From the NCBI RefSeq assembly GCF_011057715.1, contig NZ_LNGH01000006.1, positions 1 through 64,000 of the forward strand: a stretch of 64,000 nucleotides of DNA, given 5' to 3'. This DNA comes from Marinitoga sp. 38H-ov. GTDB lineage: Bacteria; Thermotogota; Thermotogae; Petrotogales; Petrotogaceae. Positions 10,424 to 20,967 of this stretch are shown here, piece after piece (position 1 is the stretch's first letter; every line of letters begins with the position of its first letter). The notes below the pieces were generated by a model. The model did no database searches and was not told where the DNA came from. It saw only the letters and a list, made by a program, of their open reading frames with translations. Made by a program: the position numbers and the translations under genes.

Positions 10424-10439
10424 AATAACACCTCCAATT

Positions 10440-11243
10440 TTATTTTTCTAATATTGCGGATAAATAACCAACAGTTCTTTCATATTCTCCAAAAGCTTCA
10501 GCGCTTGTTGTATGATTTAATATATTTATTTTTAAAAAGTTCATAGATAATAATGTATTTATACATCCGTATCCACAAGCTGAAATATTATATTTATATA
10601 TATATTCATATAATTTTTCTGAATTTTTTTCTTTAATAGCTTCTATAATTAATTCTCCTTTTTTCATTGTAATATTATGATTTTCATAATGATTTAAATC
10701 ACTAGAAGCAATTATAACAGTTCCATCATCAATTATTTCATTTAACACCTTTGCTAAATTTTTAGTTGTTTCTAAACTTTGATCACTTAATATAATGGGA
10801 ATAATTTTAAATATGTTACCATATAAATATTGTAAAAATGGTAATTGTACTTCTATAGAATGTTCAAATCTATGAGCGGAGAAATCTCCAGATATTCCTA
10901 GTTTTTCAATTAACTCATTTGTTTTATCATCTATTTCTAATTCTCCCAATGGTGTAACCCATGTACCTTCTGGATAAACAGAAATATTTGGACCTATACC
11001 TGTATGATTAGGTCCAATAATTATCGCTCTTTTTATATTCCCCTTCTTATATAATTCAGAATAAGCATATGCTGCTGTTTTTCCAGAAAATATATATCCG
11101 GCATGTGGAGAAATTATTCCAGTTGGATTAATATATTCTTCTTTTCTTTCTCCTAAATCTCTAAAAAATCCATCTAAAATTTTAATCAATTCATTCTTAT
11201 CTGATGGATAAAAAGAACCTGATACAACAGGATATCGAGTCAT
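10440..11243 (-). CDS. amrB: Memo-family protein (AmmeMemoRadiSam system protein B)
   Basis: A 267-aa protein of the Memo fold, related to class III extradiol dioxygenases. Conserved elements are ISPHAGYIFSGKTAAYAY, GPNHTGIG, HRFEHSIEVQLPFLQ, SSDLNHY and a Cys in CGYGC. The His residues match the metal-binding pocket of Memo. An in-frame ATG lies at 11258, but the ATG at 11243 gives the normal family N-terminus (MTRYPVVSGSFYP) and follows the secretin stop as TAAAATG. Its usual partners AMMECR1 and the radical SAM enzyme are encoded about 20 kb away (31.3-32.8 kb). The reaction is unknown. Confidence 0.9.
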   Translation of the reverse strand: MTRYPVVSGSFYPSDKNELIKILDGFFRDLGERKEEYINPTGIISPHAGYIFSGKTAAYAYSELYKKGNIKRAIIIGPNHTGIGPNISVYPEGTWVTPLGELEIDDKTNELIEKLGISGDFSAHRFEHSIEVQLPFLQYLYGNIFKIIPIILSDQSLETTKNLAKVLNEIIDDGTVIIASSDLNHYENHNITMKKGELIIEAIKEKNSEKLYEYIYKYNISACGYGCINTLLSMNFLKINILNHTTSAEAFGEYERTVGYLSAILEK

Positions 11244-11244
11244 T

Positions 11245-13778
<2,534 letters not shown>

Positions 13779-13782
<4 letters not shown>

Positions 13783-14360
13783 TTAAGCACCTCAAAACGT
13801 TTCATATATTCATTGTATAATAGAACTCCATTATTATATATTTTTAAAATTATATAATCTCCAATTTTCATTTTTTCACTTAATTCTAATAACTCATCTT
13901 TAAAATATACATACGCCTTTTTCTCATTTTCTCTTATTATTATTCCAGAAAATGTAAATAAATCTGTTTGAATTACATAATTAGAGTTTTCCCATACTTT
14001 ATCCAAATCTATTTCTATAAACCCAAAAGTATTATATTTTAATTTCTCATAATTTTTTAATTTCTCAATATTCTGTGGAATTTGTCTTTTAATATATATT
14101 GAATATGTTTTATTATTATCAAAATTATTATTAGAATATACTCTAAATTCTTGAATTAAAACACCTTTTTCATTTTTTATTTTTGATAAAATTTCATTTA
14201 TTTCATCTACCTTTATATTGTCTTTAATAATAGTTTCTGGCAAATCTGATATCACATAATTTGGAATATTTAATAAATTATAATTATTATCATCATTATT
14301 ATAAAATAATATAATAGATAAAATTAATAACATTATACTTAATATATATCTATATATCAT
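13779..14360 (-). CDS. PilP/GspC-like inner-membrane periplasmic protein (putative)
   Basis: A 193-aa protein with one N-terminal membrane segment (about 4-20) followed by a hydrophilic, presumably periplasmic, region rich in Asn. The C-terminal part (TFSGIIIRENEKKAYVYFKD, then MKIGDYIILKIYNNG) has the small beta-strand pattern expected of the PilP/GspC homology region, which contacts the secretin N0 domain. The gene lies directly before the secretin, where pilP sits in pilMNOPQ operons, with 4-base overlaps on both sides. The assignment relies on position and pattern, not on a strong motif. Confidence 0.55.
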
Positions 14361-14770
14361 TTTTTCATCCCCAGAATTTTATATTGTTTATAATATAAAT
14401 CTATTGTATCTATTTCCTTTATTTCATAAGCTGATATTATTTTCATACCATCTATAACTTCAACAATAACTGTTGCATTTAATGATTCTGGGGTAAATTC
14501 CAAACTTTGTATATATGTCTTTGTATTTAGATTTTCAAGAAAATTTAAAAATTCATATAATTTTTCATTTGAATTTTTAGTACCTTTTATTTTTAAATTG
14601 TATTCATTTAATATTTCTTCATTTCTTTTTATTTTTTCCATTTTATTTAAATATTGATTATTTCGAAAATAAACATATGAAAAAAATAATATTATTGAAG
14701 CTACTATAATTAATATCCAAGAAAATATATTCAATACATATCGTATTTTTGATTTAAACATAAATAGCAT
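14357..14770 (-). CDS. PilN/PilO-like bitopic protein (putative)
   Basis: A 137-aa protein with one transmembrane helix (about 12-34), then a charged, probably coiled-coil stretch (35-75) and a small C-terminal alpha/beta domain. This is the architecture of PilN/PilO or GspM-type alignment proteins, although no diagnostic motif is seen. AAGGGGA precedes the ATG at 14770. It overlaps the upstream gene by 17 bases and the PilP-like gene by 4. Only one such protein is present, whereas typical operons have two. Confidence 0.5.
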   Translation of the reverse strand: MLFMFKSKIRYVLNIFSWILIIVASIILFFSYVYFRNNQYLNKMEKIKRNEEILNEYNLKIKGTKNSNEKLYEFLNFLENLNTKTYIQSLEFTPESLNATVIVEVIDGMKIISAYEIKEIDTIDLYYKQYKILGMKK

Positions 14771-15248
14771 TTTTCAATTCCCCTTTTAACACTTTTATCA
14801 AACTTAATGGATCTATTTTTATATTATTTCCTATAATATCTTCATAATATAATCCATATATATAGCTATTATTAGTCTTTTGAAAAAGTATATTATTATC
14901 TATACTAAATGTAATAAATTCATCTTTAAAATGATTTTTTTCTAAATATATCCATAATAACAAATTTAGTGGAATTGTGAAATCAAAATAAAATGATTTT
15001 TTATACTTTAAAATATTATTAATTATATACATATAATATATATTATCCTTTAATTTAATATATTTCACACTTTTTATTGATACATCAAAACCTCTAGCAT
15101 TTTTTATAATATATTTCGTTATTTCATTTTCATTATCAAATTCATTAATAATACCATAATAGTCAACAATATTTATTCTTTTATATCCAAAACCTTTTTC
15201 TTTAAATCTATATATAAATTTATTTTTAAAATAAATTTTTATTACCAT
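14754..15248 (-). CDS. Unrecognised protein in the PilM/GspL position
   Basis: A 164-aa protein rich in Ile, Tyr, Asn and Lys, without signal peptide or clear membrane helix. It occupies the slot of pilM (actin-like) or gspL between the prepilin and the PilN/O-like gene, but is far shorter than PilM (about 350 aa) and shows no ATP-binding motif. A segment near the C-terminus (FITFSIDNNILFQKTNNSYI) could be a beta-hairpin of such a fold; this is speculation. An ATG also exists at 15263, but GGAG sits 8 bases before the ATG at 15248, which overlaps the prepilin stop by only a few bases. Confidence 0.55.
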   Translation of the reverse strand: MVIKIYFKNKFIYRFKEKGFGYKRINIVDYYGIINEFDNENEITKYIIKNARGFDVSIKSVKYIKLKDNIYYMYIINNILKYKKSFYFDFTIPLNLLLWIYLEKNHFKDEFITFSIDNNILFQKTNNSYIYGLYYEDIIGNNIKIDPLSLIKVLKGELKNAIYV

Positions 15249-15640
15249 TCTATCAAACTCCATCTAAATGATGATGTTATAGGTAAAATAATTAAATTAG
15301 CATTATTTATTTTTAATGTATTTCCAGGACTTTTTAATATTAAATTATAATAATTAAATACCTTTGGATAATCTTGAGTTTTATATGGTATTTCCTTTAA
15401 TATTAATCCATCAAAATAACTTTTTGATGATATAACAATTTTTGTATTTTGATCATTAAAATCTATAGAATGATATTTAACCTGTAAAAAATAATTCATC
15501 ATTTCAATAAAATCTATTCTATTTTTAATATCATCAAAAAATGATAGTTTTATAGTAAAAGAAAAAGCTAAAAATAATGTACTCTCAATTAAAAGCAACA
15601 ATAATAATTCATATAAAATAAATCCTTTTTTATTTTTCAT
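15242..15640 (-). CDS. Type IV prepilin / pseudopilin-like protein
   Basis: The protein begins MKNKKGFILYELLLLLL. The class III (prepilin peptidase) site is clear: a Lys-rich leader, Gly6, cleavage before Phe7, and Glu at mature position +5, followed by a hydrophobic helix. With the ATG at 15640 it is 132 aa. An ATG 19 codons upstream would bury this leader and overlap pilC; the 15640 ATG follows the pilC stop as TAATATG. The body after the helix is hydrophilic and of unknown fold. It is the only prepilin seen here, so it may be a minor pilin or pseudopilin rather than the major subunit. Confidence 0.8.
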   Translation of the reverse strand: MKNKKGFILYELLLLLLIESTLFLAFSFTIKLSFFDDIKNRIDFIEMMNYFLQVKYHSIDFNDQNTKIVISSKSYFDGLILKEIPYKTQDYPKVFNYYNLILKSPGNTLKINNANLIILPITSSFRWSLIEW

Positions 15641-15641
15641 A

Positions 15642-16763
15642 TTAAAACCCCAAAGTATTAATTGTTGAAAATATTCCATTATAAAAAGAAAAGGCAACTT
15701 CCAATATGACTATAGATATAATCATTATTAAAATTGGTTCTAATATTTTTTTTATTCTTTGAATTAAACTACTTATTTCAAAATTTAATTCCGCTTCTAA
15801 TATATATAATGGTTGTTTTATATCACTTAAATTTTTTGATATCGCTATGCTAAACATCAATTCTTTTAAATCCGCTTTTTTTATAGATTCAACAATATTA
15901 TTTCCTTCTTCTAAGTAGCTTAAAATAGATATTATCTCATTTTTTAATTTATTTGAAGATATAATTTCTAAAGATTTTTCAAATGCACTATATGTACTTT
16001 CACCACTTTCTACAAAAATTGTAGTTACTTGTACAAATTCTAATAGTGTATATTTTCTATATAATTTACCTAATATAGGTATTACATATATTATATTATC
16101 GTATTTATGTCTATTCTTTAATATTATTACTATACTTAATATTATAAATAAAATGATGAAAATTATTATCCAAGATATCATAAAATTAAATTCTGTATTA
16201 AAGCTAGATTTGAATATTGGAGCTATAATAAATTGTAAAAAAGATAACAATCCTATTAATGATGAAAATAATAAAATTGGGTATAACATAATATTTTTTA
16301 TATCTTCATAATTCTTTAATCTATCGGAATAAACCCTTTCTAATCTATTTAATATTTTTAGCGTTTCTTCATCATTAGTTACTTTTGAAAATGCATTTCT
16401 AAATTCTGAATCAAAATATATATTCATATTTATCGCTTTTTCATAAGAATTGCCAGATTTAATGTTGTTTATTAATAAATCAAGAGCAATTTTTATTTTT
16501 TGTGAAATTTCCTCACTATTTCTTATATATTTAATTGCGTCAAAAAACGTTAAATTTGTAGATATAAATGATTTTAATAATTTTATTAATTTCAAATGTT
16601 CTTTTATACTCAATTTTTTAAAATTTATATATTTTACATATTCAAATCTTTCTACTTCAATATTTTCATCAATATTTTTTAATGCTTCTTTTTCATTTTT
16701 TCCAAGTACATAGCCATTTACATGCATTTCTAAATCTTTTCCCTCGAAATAAAAAAGTTTCAT
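15642..16763 (-). CDS. PilC/GspF-type inner-membrane platform protein
   Basis: A 373-aa polytopic protein of the T2SSF family. It has two cytoplasmic helical domains (about 65-160 and 245-335), a pair of adjacent membrane segments near 162-215, and a C-terminal membrane segment ending PILIMIISIVILEVAFSFY. The N-terminal about 50 residues form the small module found before the first T2SSF domain. AAAGGTGAT precedes the ATG. It is the first gene of the pilus-like operon and has an extended -10 promoter upstream. The motor ATPases (PilB/PilT or GspE) and prepilin peptidase are not in this window. Confidence 0.85.
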   Translation of the reverse strand: MKLFYFEGKDLEMHVNGYVLGKNEKEALKNIDENIEVERFEYVKYINFKKLSIKEHLKLIKLLKSFISTNLTFFDAIKYIRNSEEISQKIKIALDLLINNIKSGNSYEKAINMNIYFDSEFRNAFSKVTNDEETLKILNRLERVYSDRLKNYEDIKNIMLYPILLFSSLIGLLSFLQFIIAPIFKSSFNTEFNFMISWIIIFIILFIILSIVIILKNRHKYDNIIYVIPILGKLYRKYTLLEFVQVTTIFVESGESTYSAFEKSLEIISSNKLKNEIISILSYLEEGNNIVESIKKADLKELMFSIAISKNLSDIKQPLYILEAELNFEISSLIQRIKKILEPILIMIISIVILEVAFSFYNGIFSTINTLGF

Positions 16764-16792
16764 TTTATCACCTTTAAATATTATTTAAATAT

Positions 16793-16801
16793 ATTTTATC
16801 A
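16793..16801 (-). promoter_or_regulatory. Extended -10 promoter of the pilC-to-era unit
   Basis: The minus strand carries TGATAAAAT about 30 bases upstream of the pilC start codon. No recognisable -35 is seen. The nearest alternative sequences are AT-rich and unspecific. Confidence 0.5.
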
Positions 16802-16846
16802 TAAAAATTATATAATATAAATTGTATAATATATAAAGTTGTATTA

Positions 16847-16855
16847 TGATATAAT
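16847..16855 (+). promoter_or_regulatory. Extended -10 promoter of the 67-aa gene
   Basis: TGATATAAT lies about 48 bases upstream of the ATG at 16904, with no clear -35. It has the same extended -10 form as other promoters in the window. Confidence 0.55.
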
Positions 16856-16903
16856 AAAATATAGACGATATGTTATTAGAGAATATCATAAGAAGGTGAT
16901 ATT

Positions 16904-17107
16904 ATGATAAATTCTGTTAGCGGAGTAAATTATAACTACACTCCTGTATACAGACACGCACAATCAGCTCAAGCTATTCAAAAAACCTCACAAGATTTTG
17001 AAAACCTGTTAAATGCCATTGTTTATCAACAAAATGGTTTAACTACTAAATTAGTAAGAATTGTTGGTGAAATGTATCAAGGACAAAAATTAGATATTCT
17101 CGCATAA
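16904..17107 (+). CDS. Small conserved-looking protein of unknown function (67 aa)
   Basis: A well-supported small gene. AGAAGGTGAT is placed correctly before the ATG, a promoter lies upstream and a strong hairpin follows the stop. The 67-aa product has no membrane segment or signal peptide. Its N-terminal half is rich in Ser, Tyr and Gln. The C-terminal half looks helical (LVRIVGEMYQGQKLDILA). I do not recognise the family; small motility-associated proteins have a similar size, but nothing here proves that. It is transcribed divergently from the pilus operon. Confidence 0.7.
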   Translation: MINSVSGVNYNYTPVYRHAQSAQAIQKTSQDFENLLNAIVYQQNGLTTKLVRIVGEMYQGQKLDILA

Positions 17108-17128
17108 TGCGGGCTTTATGCCCGCATT
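17106..17128 (+). terminator. Hairpin after the 67-aa gene (terminator or attenuator)
   Basis: AATGCGGGC and GCCCGCATT pair around a TTTAT loop immediately after the stop codon. The following AATATATTT is only weakly T-rich and the next gene's ribosome-binding site comes 10 bases later, so it may be a partial terminator that lowers PHP-gene expression. Confidence 0.6.
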
Positions 17129-17150
17129 AATATATTTAAGGAGGAATACT

Positions 17151-17975
17151 ATGTTATTGGATTTACACTCTCATTCAATATATTCAGACGGAACTTTAAC
17201 CCCGGAAGATTTAATTTTAAAAGCCAAAGAAAAAAACCTTTCTATATATTCCATTACTGATCACGATAATATAGATGCACAAAAAGAAGCTATTGATTTT
17301 GCAAGAAAATATAATGTGAAATATATTACAGGTTTAGAAATAAGTACAAAGTTTAAAAATATGTTTGATATACTAGGATATAATATTTCACTTGATAATG
17401 AAGATCTTAATAACGCTTTAAAAAAAGTTCAAGATTTTAGAAAAAATAGAAATAAACTTATGATTGAAAAATTAAATTCATTAGGATTTGATATAACTTT
17501 AGATGAAGTAATAAATGAGGCTGATGGAGATGTTGTTGGAAGACCACATTTTGCAAGAGTATTATTAAAAAAGGGATATGTAAAGGATAGAGATGAAGCT
17601 TTTAATAAGTATTTAGGCGATGGAAAAATTGCTCATATACCAAAAGAAAAAATATTACCAGAAGAAGCAGTTAAATTAATTAAAAATGCTGGTGGATTCC
17701 CTGTTATCGCTCATCCAAAATATTTAAAATTATCATATACTGAACTAAAAGATTTGATTCTTAAATTAAAAGAATTTGGTCTTTGGGGTATTGAAGTATA
17801 TTATCCAAAACATTCTAATAGTGAAATAAAAATGTTTAGAGATTTAGCTTTAGAAACAGGATTATATATAACAGCAGGTAGTGATTTTCATGGTGCAAAT
17901 AAACCTGATGTTGATTTAGGTATGAATATAAATGATGAATTATTACAAGAGTCAATTGAAATACTAAAGAGGTGA
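17151..17975 (+). CDS. PHP-domain phosphoesterase
   Basis: A 274-aa member of the polymerase-and-histidinol-phosphatase fold, similar to YciV/RNase AM-type proteins. Metal-binding motifs are plain: DLHSHSIYSDG at the N-terminus, ITDHDNI near 45, a mid-protein GRPHFARVL, FPVIAHPKY and a C-terminal GSDFHG. The likely activity is hydrolysis of a phosphate ester or short RNA end. Translation starts at the ATG at 17151, because AAGGAGG lies 6-7 bases before it; an ATG 33 bases upstream falls inside the hairpin. The stop overlaps the ribosome-binding site of the next gene. Confidence 0.9.
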   Translation: MLLDLHSHSIYSDGTLTPEDLILKAKEKNLSIYSITDHDNIDAQKEAIDFARKYNVKYITGLEISTKFKNMFDILGYNISLDNEDLNNALKKVQDFRKNRNKLMIEKLNSLGFDITLDEVINEADGDVVGRPHFARVLLKKGYVKDRDEAFNKYLGDGKIAHIPKEKILPEEAVKLIKNAGGFPVIAHPKYLKLSYTELKDLILKLKEFGLWGIEVYYPKHSNSEIKMFRDLALETGLYITAGSDFHGANKPDVDLGMNINDELLQESIEILKR

Positions 17976-17979
17976 AATT

Positions 17980-18921
17980 GTGGATTATATAGAAAGAGAA
18001 AAAATATCTACTAAATCATCACTTATTTCTATTTTTGTAAATGCACTATTAGCATTATTAAAAATATTTATAGGGTTTATTACCAATAGTATGGCTATAT
18101 TAGCAGATGGTTTAGATACAGCTACAGATATTCTTACTTCAATAATGACATTAATAGCTGGAAAAATATCTAATAAACCACCTGACATTGAACATCCATA
18201 TGGGCATGAAAGAGCTGAAACAATTGCAACTAAAGTAGTTTCTTTAATTATTATATATGCTGGTTTAGAAGTATTTATTAGTTCCATACAAAGATTAATT
18301 AAAAATAAAGTTATAATTGAAAATACCACATATGTTTTAATTATTGCATTAATTTCAGTTATTAGTAAATTTATATTATATAAATATAGATTATCTGTTG
18401 GAAGGAAAATAAAAAGCAATGCTATTATAGCTGATGCTTTAAATATGAGAAATGATATTTTAACCTCTTCTTCAGTTTTAATAGGTATTGCTATAATATA
18501 TTTTACTGGTATTTGGTGGCTTGATCCTATAATAGCTATTTTTGTTTCGTTTATGATTTTAAAAACCGGATTTGAACAATTTTTAGAATCTTCAAATGAG
18601 TTTATGGAAAGTTCTCCTGAATTAAAGGATATATATAATTGTATAATAGAAGAAGCTAATAATATTAGTTATATAAAAAACCCTCACAAAATAAGGGCTA
18701 GAAAATTTGGATACAAAATACTAATTGACATGCATTTAGAATTACCTCCTAATATGACTGTAGAAGAAGCTAATAATATTTGTGCTAATTTTGAAAAACA
18801 TATAATAGAAAAAAATAATCAAATAAAAGATATAGTTATTCATGTAGAACCATATGGTAACGCTGAAAAAGAAGAATTTGGAATTAATTCAAATAATATT
18901 ATTAATTTAAAGGGGGAATAA
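17980..18921 (+). CDS. Cation diffusion facilitator family transporter
   Basis: A 313-aa CDF protein exporting divalent metal ions (Zn, Fe, Mn or Co; the specificity cannot be read). There are five to six transmembrane segments in the first 205 residues. The transport-site pattern is visible as ADGLDTATD and, after HPYGHER, a later IADALNMRND. The cytoplasmic C-terminal domain (about 215-300) ends with IVIHVEPYG, typical of the family. The start is GTG at 17980, after GAGGTG. It lies 4 bases after the PHP gene and 2 bases before the racemase, so the three form an operon. Confidence 0.92.
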   Translation: MDYIEREKISTKSSLISIFVNALLALLKIFIGFITNSMAILADGLDTATDILTSIMTLIAGKISNKPPDIEHPYGHERAETIATKVVSLIIIYAGLEVFISSIQRLIKNKVIIENTTYVLIIALISVISKFILYKYRLSVGRKIKSNAIIADALNMRNDILTSSSVLIGIAIIYFTGIWWLDPIIAIFVSFMILKTGFEQFLESSNEFMESSPELKDIYNCIIEEANNISYIKNPHKIRARKFGYKILIDMHLELPPNMTVEEANNICANFEKHIIEKNNQIKDIVIHVEPYGNAEKEEFGINSNNIINLKGE

Positions 18922-18923
18922 AT

Positions 18924-19991
18924 TTGTATCCGCAACTTCATATTTATCCTGATAGAATAAAGAAAAATGCTGAAAATATTAAAAAGATGTGCGATGAGAA
19001 AAATATTATGATAACAGGAGTTACAAAAGTTGTTTCTGCGAATATTGATGTTGCAAAAGCTATAATTGATGCTGGAATAAAATCTTTAGGTGATTCTAGA
19101 ATACAAAATATTATACATATGAAAAATAATGGTATTGATGCAGAATTTATGTTACTTAGAATACCTATGAAAGATGAATTAGAACTTGTTGTAGACAATG
19201 TTGATGTAGTTCTTGTATCAGAATTACAAACAGTAAAATGGCTAAATGATATAGCAAAAGAAAAAAATAAAATACAAAGTATTGTTTATATGGTTGATGT
19301 TGGAGATTTAAGAGAAGGTGTTTGGTATGAAAATGCTGTTGAAGAAATTATATTAGCAGAAAGATATAAAAATATTTATTTAAAAGGTATTGGTACGAAT
19401 CTTGGATGTTTTGGTGGTGTTTTACCTACTGTTGATAATATGAATATATTAGTTGATATAAAAAATTGTATTGAGGATATATTAAATAGAAAATTAGATA
19501 TTATTTCCGGTGGAAATACTGCAGCATTACCTTTAATTGAAAACAATATGTTACCAAATGGAATTAATCATTTTAGGTTAGGTGAATCTATTATATGTGG
19601 TACAGATGCTACTAATAATAGAGTCGTTCCAGGTAATAGACAAGATACTATTATTATAGAAGGACAAATTGTTGAATTAAAAGAAAAACCTTCTGTTCCA
19701 ATTGGAGAAACTGGATTTGATGCTTTTGGCAGAAAACCCGTTTTTGAAGATAAGGGTATTAGAAAAAAAGCTATTTTAGCTATGGGAGAACAAGATATTT
19801 CACCTGATGGATTAATACCATTAGATGAAAAAATTGAAGTTCTTCATTCTAGCAGCGATCATACTATAGTCGATGTAACTGATTCTGATAGGGAGTATAA
19901 GTTAGGAGATACTATTCAATTTAGAATGAGTTATGGATGTTTATTAAAAGCTTCTACAAGTAAATATGTTGAAAAAGTTATTGAAAAATAA
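18924..19991 (+). CDS. PLP-dependent alanine/ornithine racemase-like protein (Orr type)
   Basis: A 355-aa protein with an alanine-racemase N-terminal TIM barrel. The PLP lysine is expected in TGVTKVV near residue 35. Conserved glycine-rich segments include GIGTNLGCFGG, SGGNTAALPL and the phosphate-binding-like NHFRLGESI. It belongs by appearance to the ornithine/alanine racemase family used in amino-acid catabolism or cell-wall supply; the substrate is not certain. Initiation is at TTG (18924), following AGGGGGAAT. A terminator follows after 2 bases. Confidence 0.82.
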   Translation: MYPQLHIYPDRIKKNAENIKKMCDEKNIMITGVTKVVSANIDVAKAIIDAGIKSLGDSRIQNIIHMKNNGIDAEFMLLRIPMKDELELVVDNVDVVLVSELQTVKWLNDIAKEKNKIQSIVYMVDVGDLREGVWYENAVEEIILAERYKNIYLKGIGTNLGCFGGVLPTVDNMNILVDIKNCIEDILNRKLDIISGGNTAALPLIENNMLPNGINHFRLGESIICGTDATNNRVVPGNRQDTIIIEGQIVELKEKPSVPIGETGFDAFGRKPVFEDKGIRKKAILAMGEQDISPDGLIPLDEKIEVLHSSSDHTIVDVTDSDREYKLGDTIQFRMSYGCLLKASTSKYVEKVIEK

Positions 19992-19993
19992 AA

Positions 19994-20012
19994 AAGCCCC
20001 ATTTCGGGGCTT
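19994..20012 (-). terminator. Terminator after csp copy 1 (possibly bidirectional)
   Basis: AAGCCCC pairs with GGGGCTT around a 5-base loop. On the minus strand a TTTTTATTTTT tract follows, so it ends the first cold-shock transcript. It may also stop the racemase operon coming from the other side, although the plus-strand T-tract is weaker. Confidence 0.8.
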
Positions 20013-20019
20013 ATAATTG

Positions 20020-20217
20020 TTAGATAACTCTTACATTAACTGCTTGTAAACCTTTGTCGTTTTCTTGAATTTCGTATTCTACTTCTTGACCTTCTTCTAA
20101 TGTTTTGAAGCCATCCATTTTTAATGCTGTGAAGTGTACGAATACATCGTTTCCATCTTCACCAGAAATGAATCCATAACCTTTTTTTGCATCAAACCAT
20201 TTAACTTTTCCTCTCAT
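20020..20217 (-). CDS. Cold-shock protein, copy 1
   Basis: A 65-aa single cold-shock domain. RNP1-like (KGYGFI) and RNP2-like (DVFVHFTAL) motifs are intact, so it should bind single-stranded RNA/DNA as an RNA chaperone. It differs from copy 2 only slightly near GEDGND and the C-terminal VRVI. The start is the ATG at 20217 preceded by GGAGGAAT; an ATG 33 bases upstream lies in the conserved leader and is not the start. It has its own promoter and terminator. Confidence 0.95.
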   Translation of the reverse strand: MRGKVKWFDAKKGYGFISGEDGNDVFVHFTALKMDGFKTLEEGQEVEYEIQENDKGLQAVNVRVI

Positions 20218-20241
20218 ACTATTCCTCCATGTTTCTCCCGT

Positions 20242-20256
20242 GTTACCCATTGCAAC
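20242..20256 (-). promoter_or_regulatory. Conserved leader hairpin of csp copy 1
   Basis: The minus-strand RNA folds GUUGC with GUAAC around a 5-base loop, one pair being a G-U wobble where copies 2 and 3 have a regular pair. This compensating change supports a real structure in the 5' leader, about 30 bases before the ribosome-binding site. Confidence 0.6.
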
Positions 20257-20291
20257 TACGGATTGATTCTTCTCCCAATTGGGATATAATA

Positions 20292-20297
20292 ATTATA
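20292..20297 (-). promoter_or_regulatory. -10 element of csp copy 1
   Basis: The minus strand reads TATAAT about 75 bases upstream of the start codon, followed by a region with the palindrome TCCCAATTGGGA. This copy's upstream part differs from copies 2 and 3. Confidence 0.45.
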
Positions 20298-20333
20298 TAC
20301 CTTTTTTTAATAAAAGTCAATATATAAAATAAA

Positions 20334-20351
20334 AGCCCCTAAAAAGGGGCT
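20334..20351 (-). terminator. Terminator after csp copy 2
   Basis: On the minus strand AGCCCC pairs with GGGGCT around a T-rich loop and is followed by TTTATTTTAT. Confidence 0.8.
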
Positions 20352-20362
20352 GAATTGGTTTA

Positions 20363-20560
20363 TTATATAGTTGTTACATTAACTGCTTGTAAACCTTTGT
20401 CGTTTTCTTGAATTTCGTATTCTACTTCTTGACCTTCTTCTAATGTTTTGAAGCCATCCATTTTTAATGCTGTGAAGTGTACGAATACATCGTTTCCATC
20501 ATCACCTGAAATAAATCCATAACCTTTTTTTGCATCAAACCATTTAACTTTTCCTCTCAT
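20363..20560 (-). CDS. Cold-shock protein, copy 2
   Basis: A 65-aa cold-shock domain protein, nearly identical to copy 1 up to the last residues (NVTTI). The KGYGFI and DVFVHF nucleic-acid-binding motifs are present. The DNA of copies 1 and 2 is almost unchanged through most of the coding region, which suggests recent duplication or gene conversion. The ATG is preceded by GGAGGAAT within a leader shared with the other copies. Separate promoter and terminator make it monocistronic. Confidence 0.95.
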   Translation of the reverse strand: MRGKVKWFDAKKGYGFISGDDGNDVFVHFTALKMDGFKTLEEGQEVEYEIQENDKGLQAVNVTTI

Positions 20561-20580
20561 ACTATTCCTCCATGTTTCTC

Positions 20581-20601
20581 CGTGTTACCCTTGTAACTAC
20601 G
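20581..20601 (-). promoter_or_regulatory. Conserved leader hairpin of csp copy 2
   Basis: On the minus strand GTTAC and GTAAC pair around AAGG, extended by CGT and ACG with one bulged base. It is followed by AACATGGAGGAA, which contains the ribosome-binding site. The same arrangement appears in copies 1 and 3. Confidence 0.65.
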
Positions 20602-20611
20602 TGTGATTTCT

Positions 20612-20626
20612 CTTATAGTATATACC
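20612..20626 (-). promoter_or_regulatory. Promoter -10 region of csp copy 2
   Basis: The minus strand reads GGTATATACTATAAG, a sequence also found at the same place before copy 3. TATACT or TATAAG may serve as the -10. The leader would start at the purines just downstream. Confidence 0.5.
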
Positions 20627-20674
20627 TTTATTATTACGAACCTATACTTTTTATATTACATTTTAAAATAAAAA

Positions 20675-20694
20675 AACCCCTAAAAAAAGGGGTT
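20675..20694 (-). terminator. Terminator after csp copy 3
   Basis: On the minus strand AACCCCT pairs with AGGGGTT around a T-rich loop, followed by TTTTTATTTT. Confidence 0.8.
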
Positions 20695-20704
20695 GATTGG
20701 TTTA

Positions 20705-20902
20705 TTATATAGTTGTTACATTAACTGCTTGTAAACCTTTGTTGTTTTCTTGAATATCGTATTCTACTTCTTGACCTTCTTCTAATGTCCTAAAGCCTTC
20801 CATTGCTAATGCTGTGAAATGTACAAATACGTCATTTCCATCATCACCTGAAATAAATCCGAATCCTTTTTTTGCATCAAACCATTTAACTTTTCCTCTC
20901 AT
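20705..20902 (-). CDS. Cold-shock protein, copy 3
   Basis: A 65-aa cold-shock domain protein and the most divergent of the three: KGFGFI in place of [17 protein letters not shown] in the middle, and DIQENNKG near the end. The nucleic-acid-binding aromatic residues are intact. The ATG follows GGAGGAAAC. It has its own promoter, leader hairpin and terminator, so its expression can differ from the other copies even though they lie in tandem. Confidence 0.95.
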   Translation of the reverse strand: MRGKVKWFDAKKGFGFISGDDGNDVFVHFTALAMEGFRTLEEGQEVEYDIQENNKGLQAVNVTTI

Positions 20903-20921
20903 GTGTTTCCTCCATGTTTAT

Positions 20922-20942
20922 CGCGTTACCCTTGTAACTACG
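20922..20942 (-). promoter_or_regulatory. Conserved leader hairpin of csp copy 3
   Basis: The core GTTAC-AAGG-GTAAC is identical to copy 2. The outer pairs are changed (CGC side), but the spacing to the AACATGGAGGAA box is kept. Confidence 0.6.
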
Positions 20943-20952
20943 CTTGATTTCC

Positions 20953-20967
20953 CTTATAGTATATACC
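20953..20967 (-). promoter_or_regulatory. Promoter -10 region of csp copy 3
   Basis: The same GGTATATACTATAAG block as in copy 2, about 50-65 bases before the start codon. The AATAATAAAG just upstream is also shared. Confidence 0.5.

Noticed and set aside
10674-10695. Small AT-rich inverted repeats scattered through coding DNA
   Set aside because: Short AT-rich stems are expected by chance at this base composition; only stems of 12 bp or more, or with conservation, were kept apart from the single fliF case.
17118-17150. Upstream ATG as start of the PHP gene
   Set aside because: It lies inside the 67-aa gene's hairpin and has no ribosome-binding site; AAGGAGG points to the ATG at 17151.
20218-20250. 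Longer 76-aa form of the first cold-shock protein
   Set aside because: The extra codons are the leader sequence shared with the other two copies, and GGAGGAAT precedes the internal ATG.
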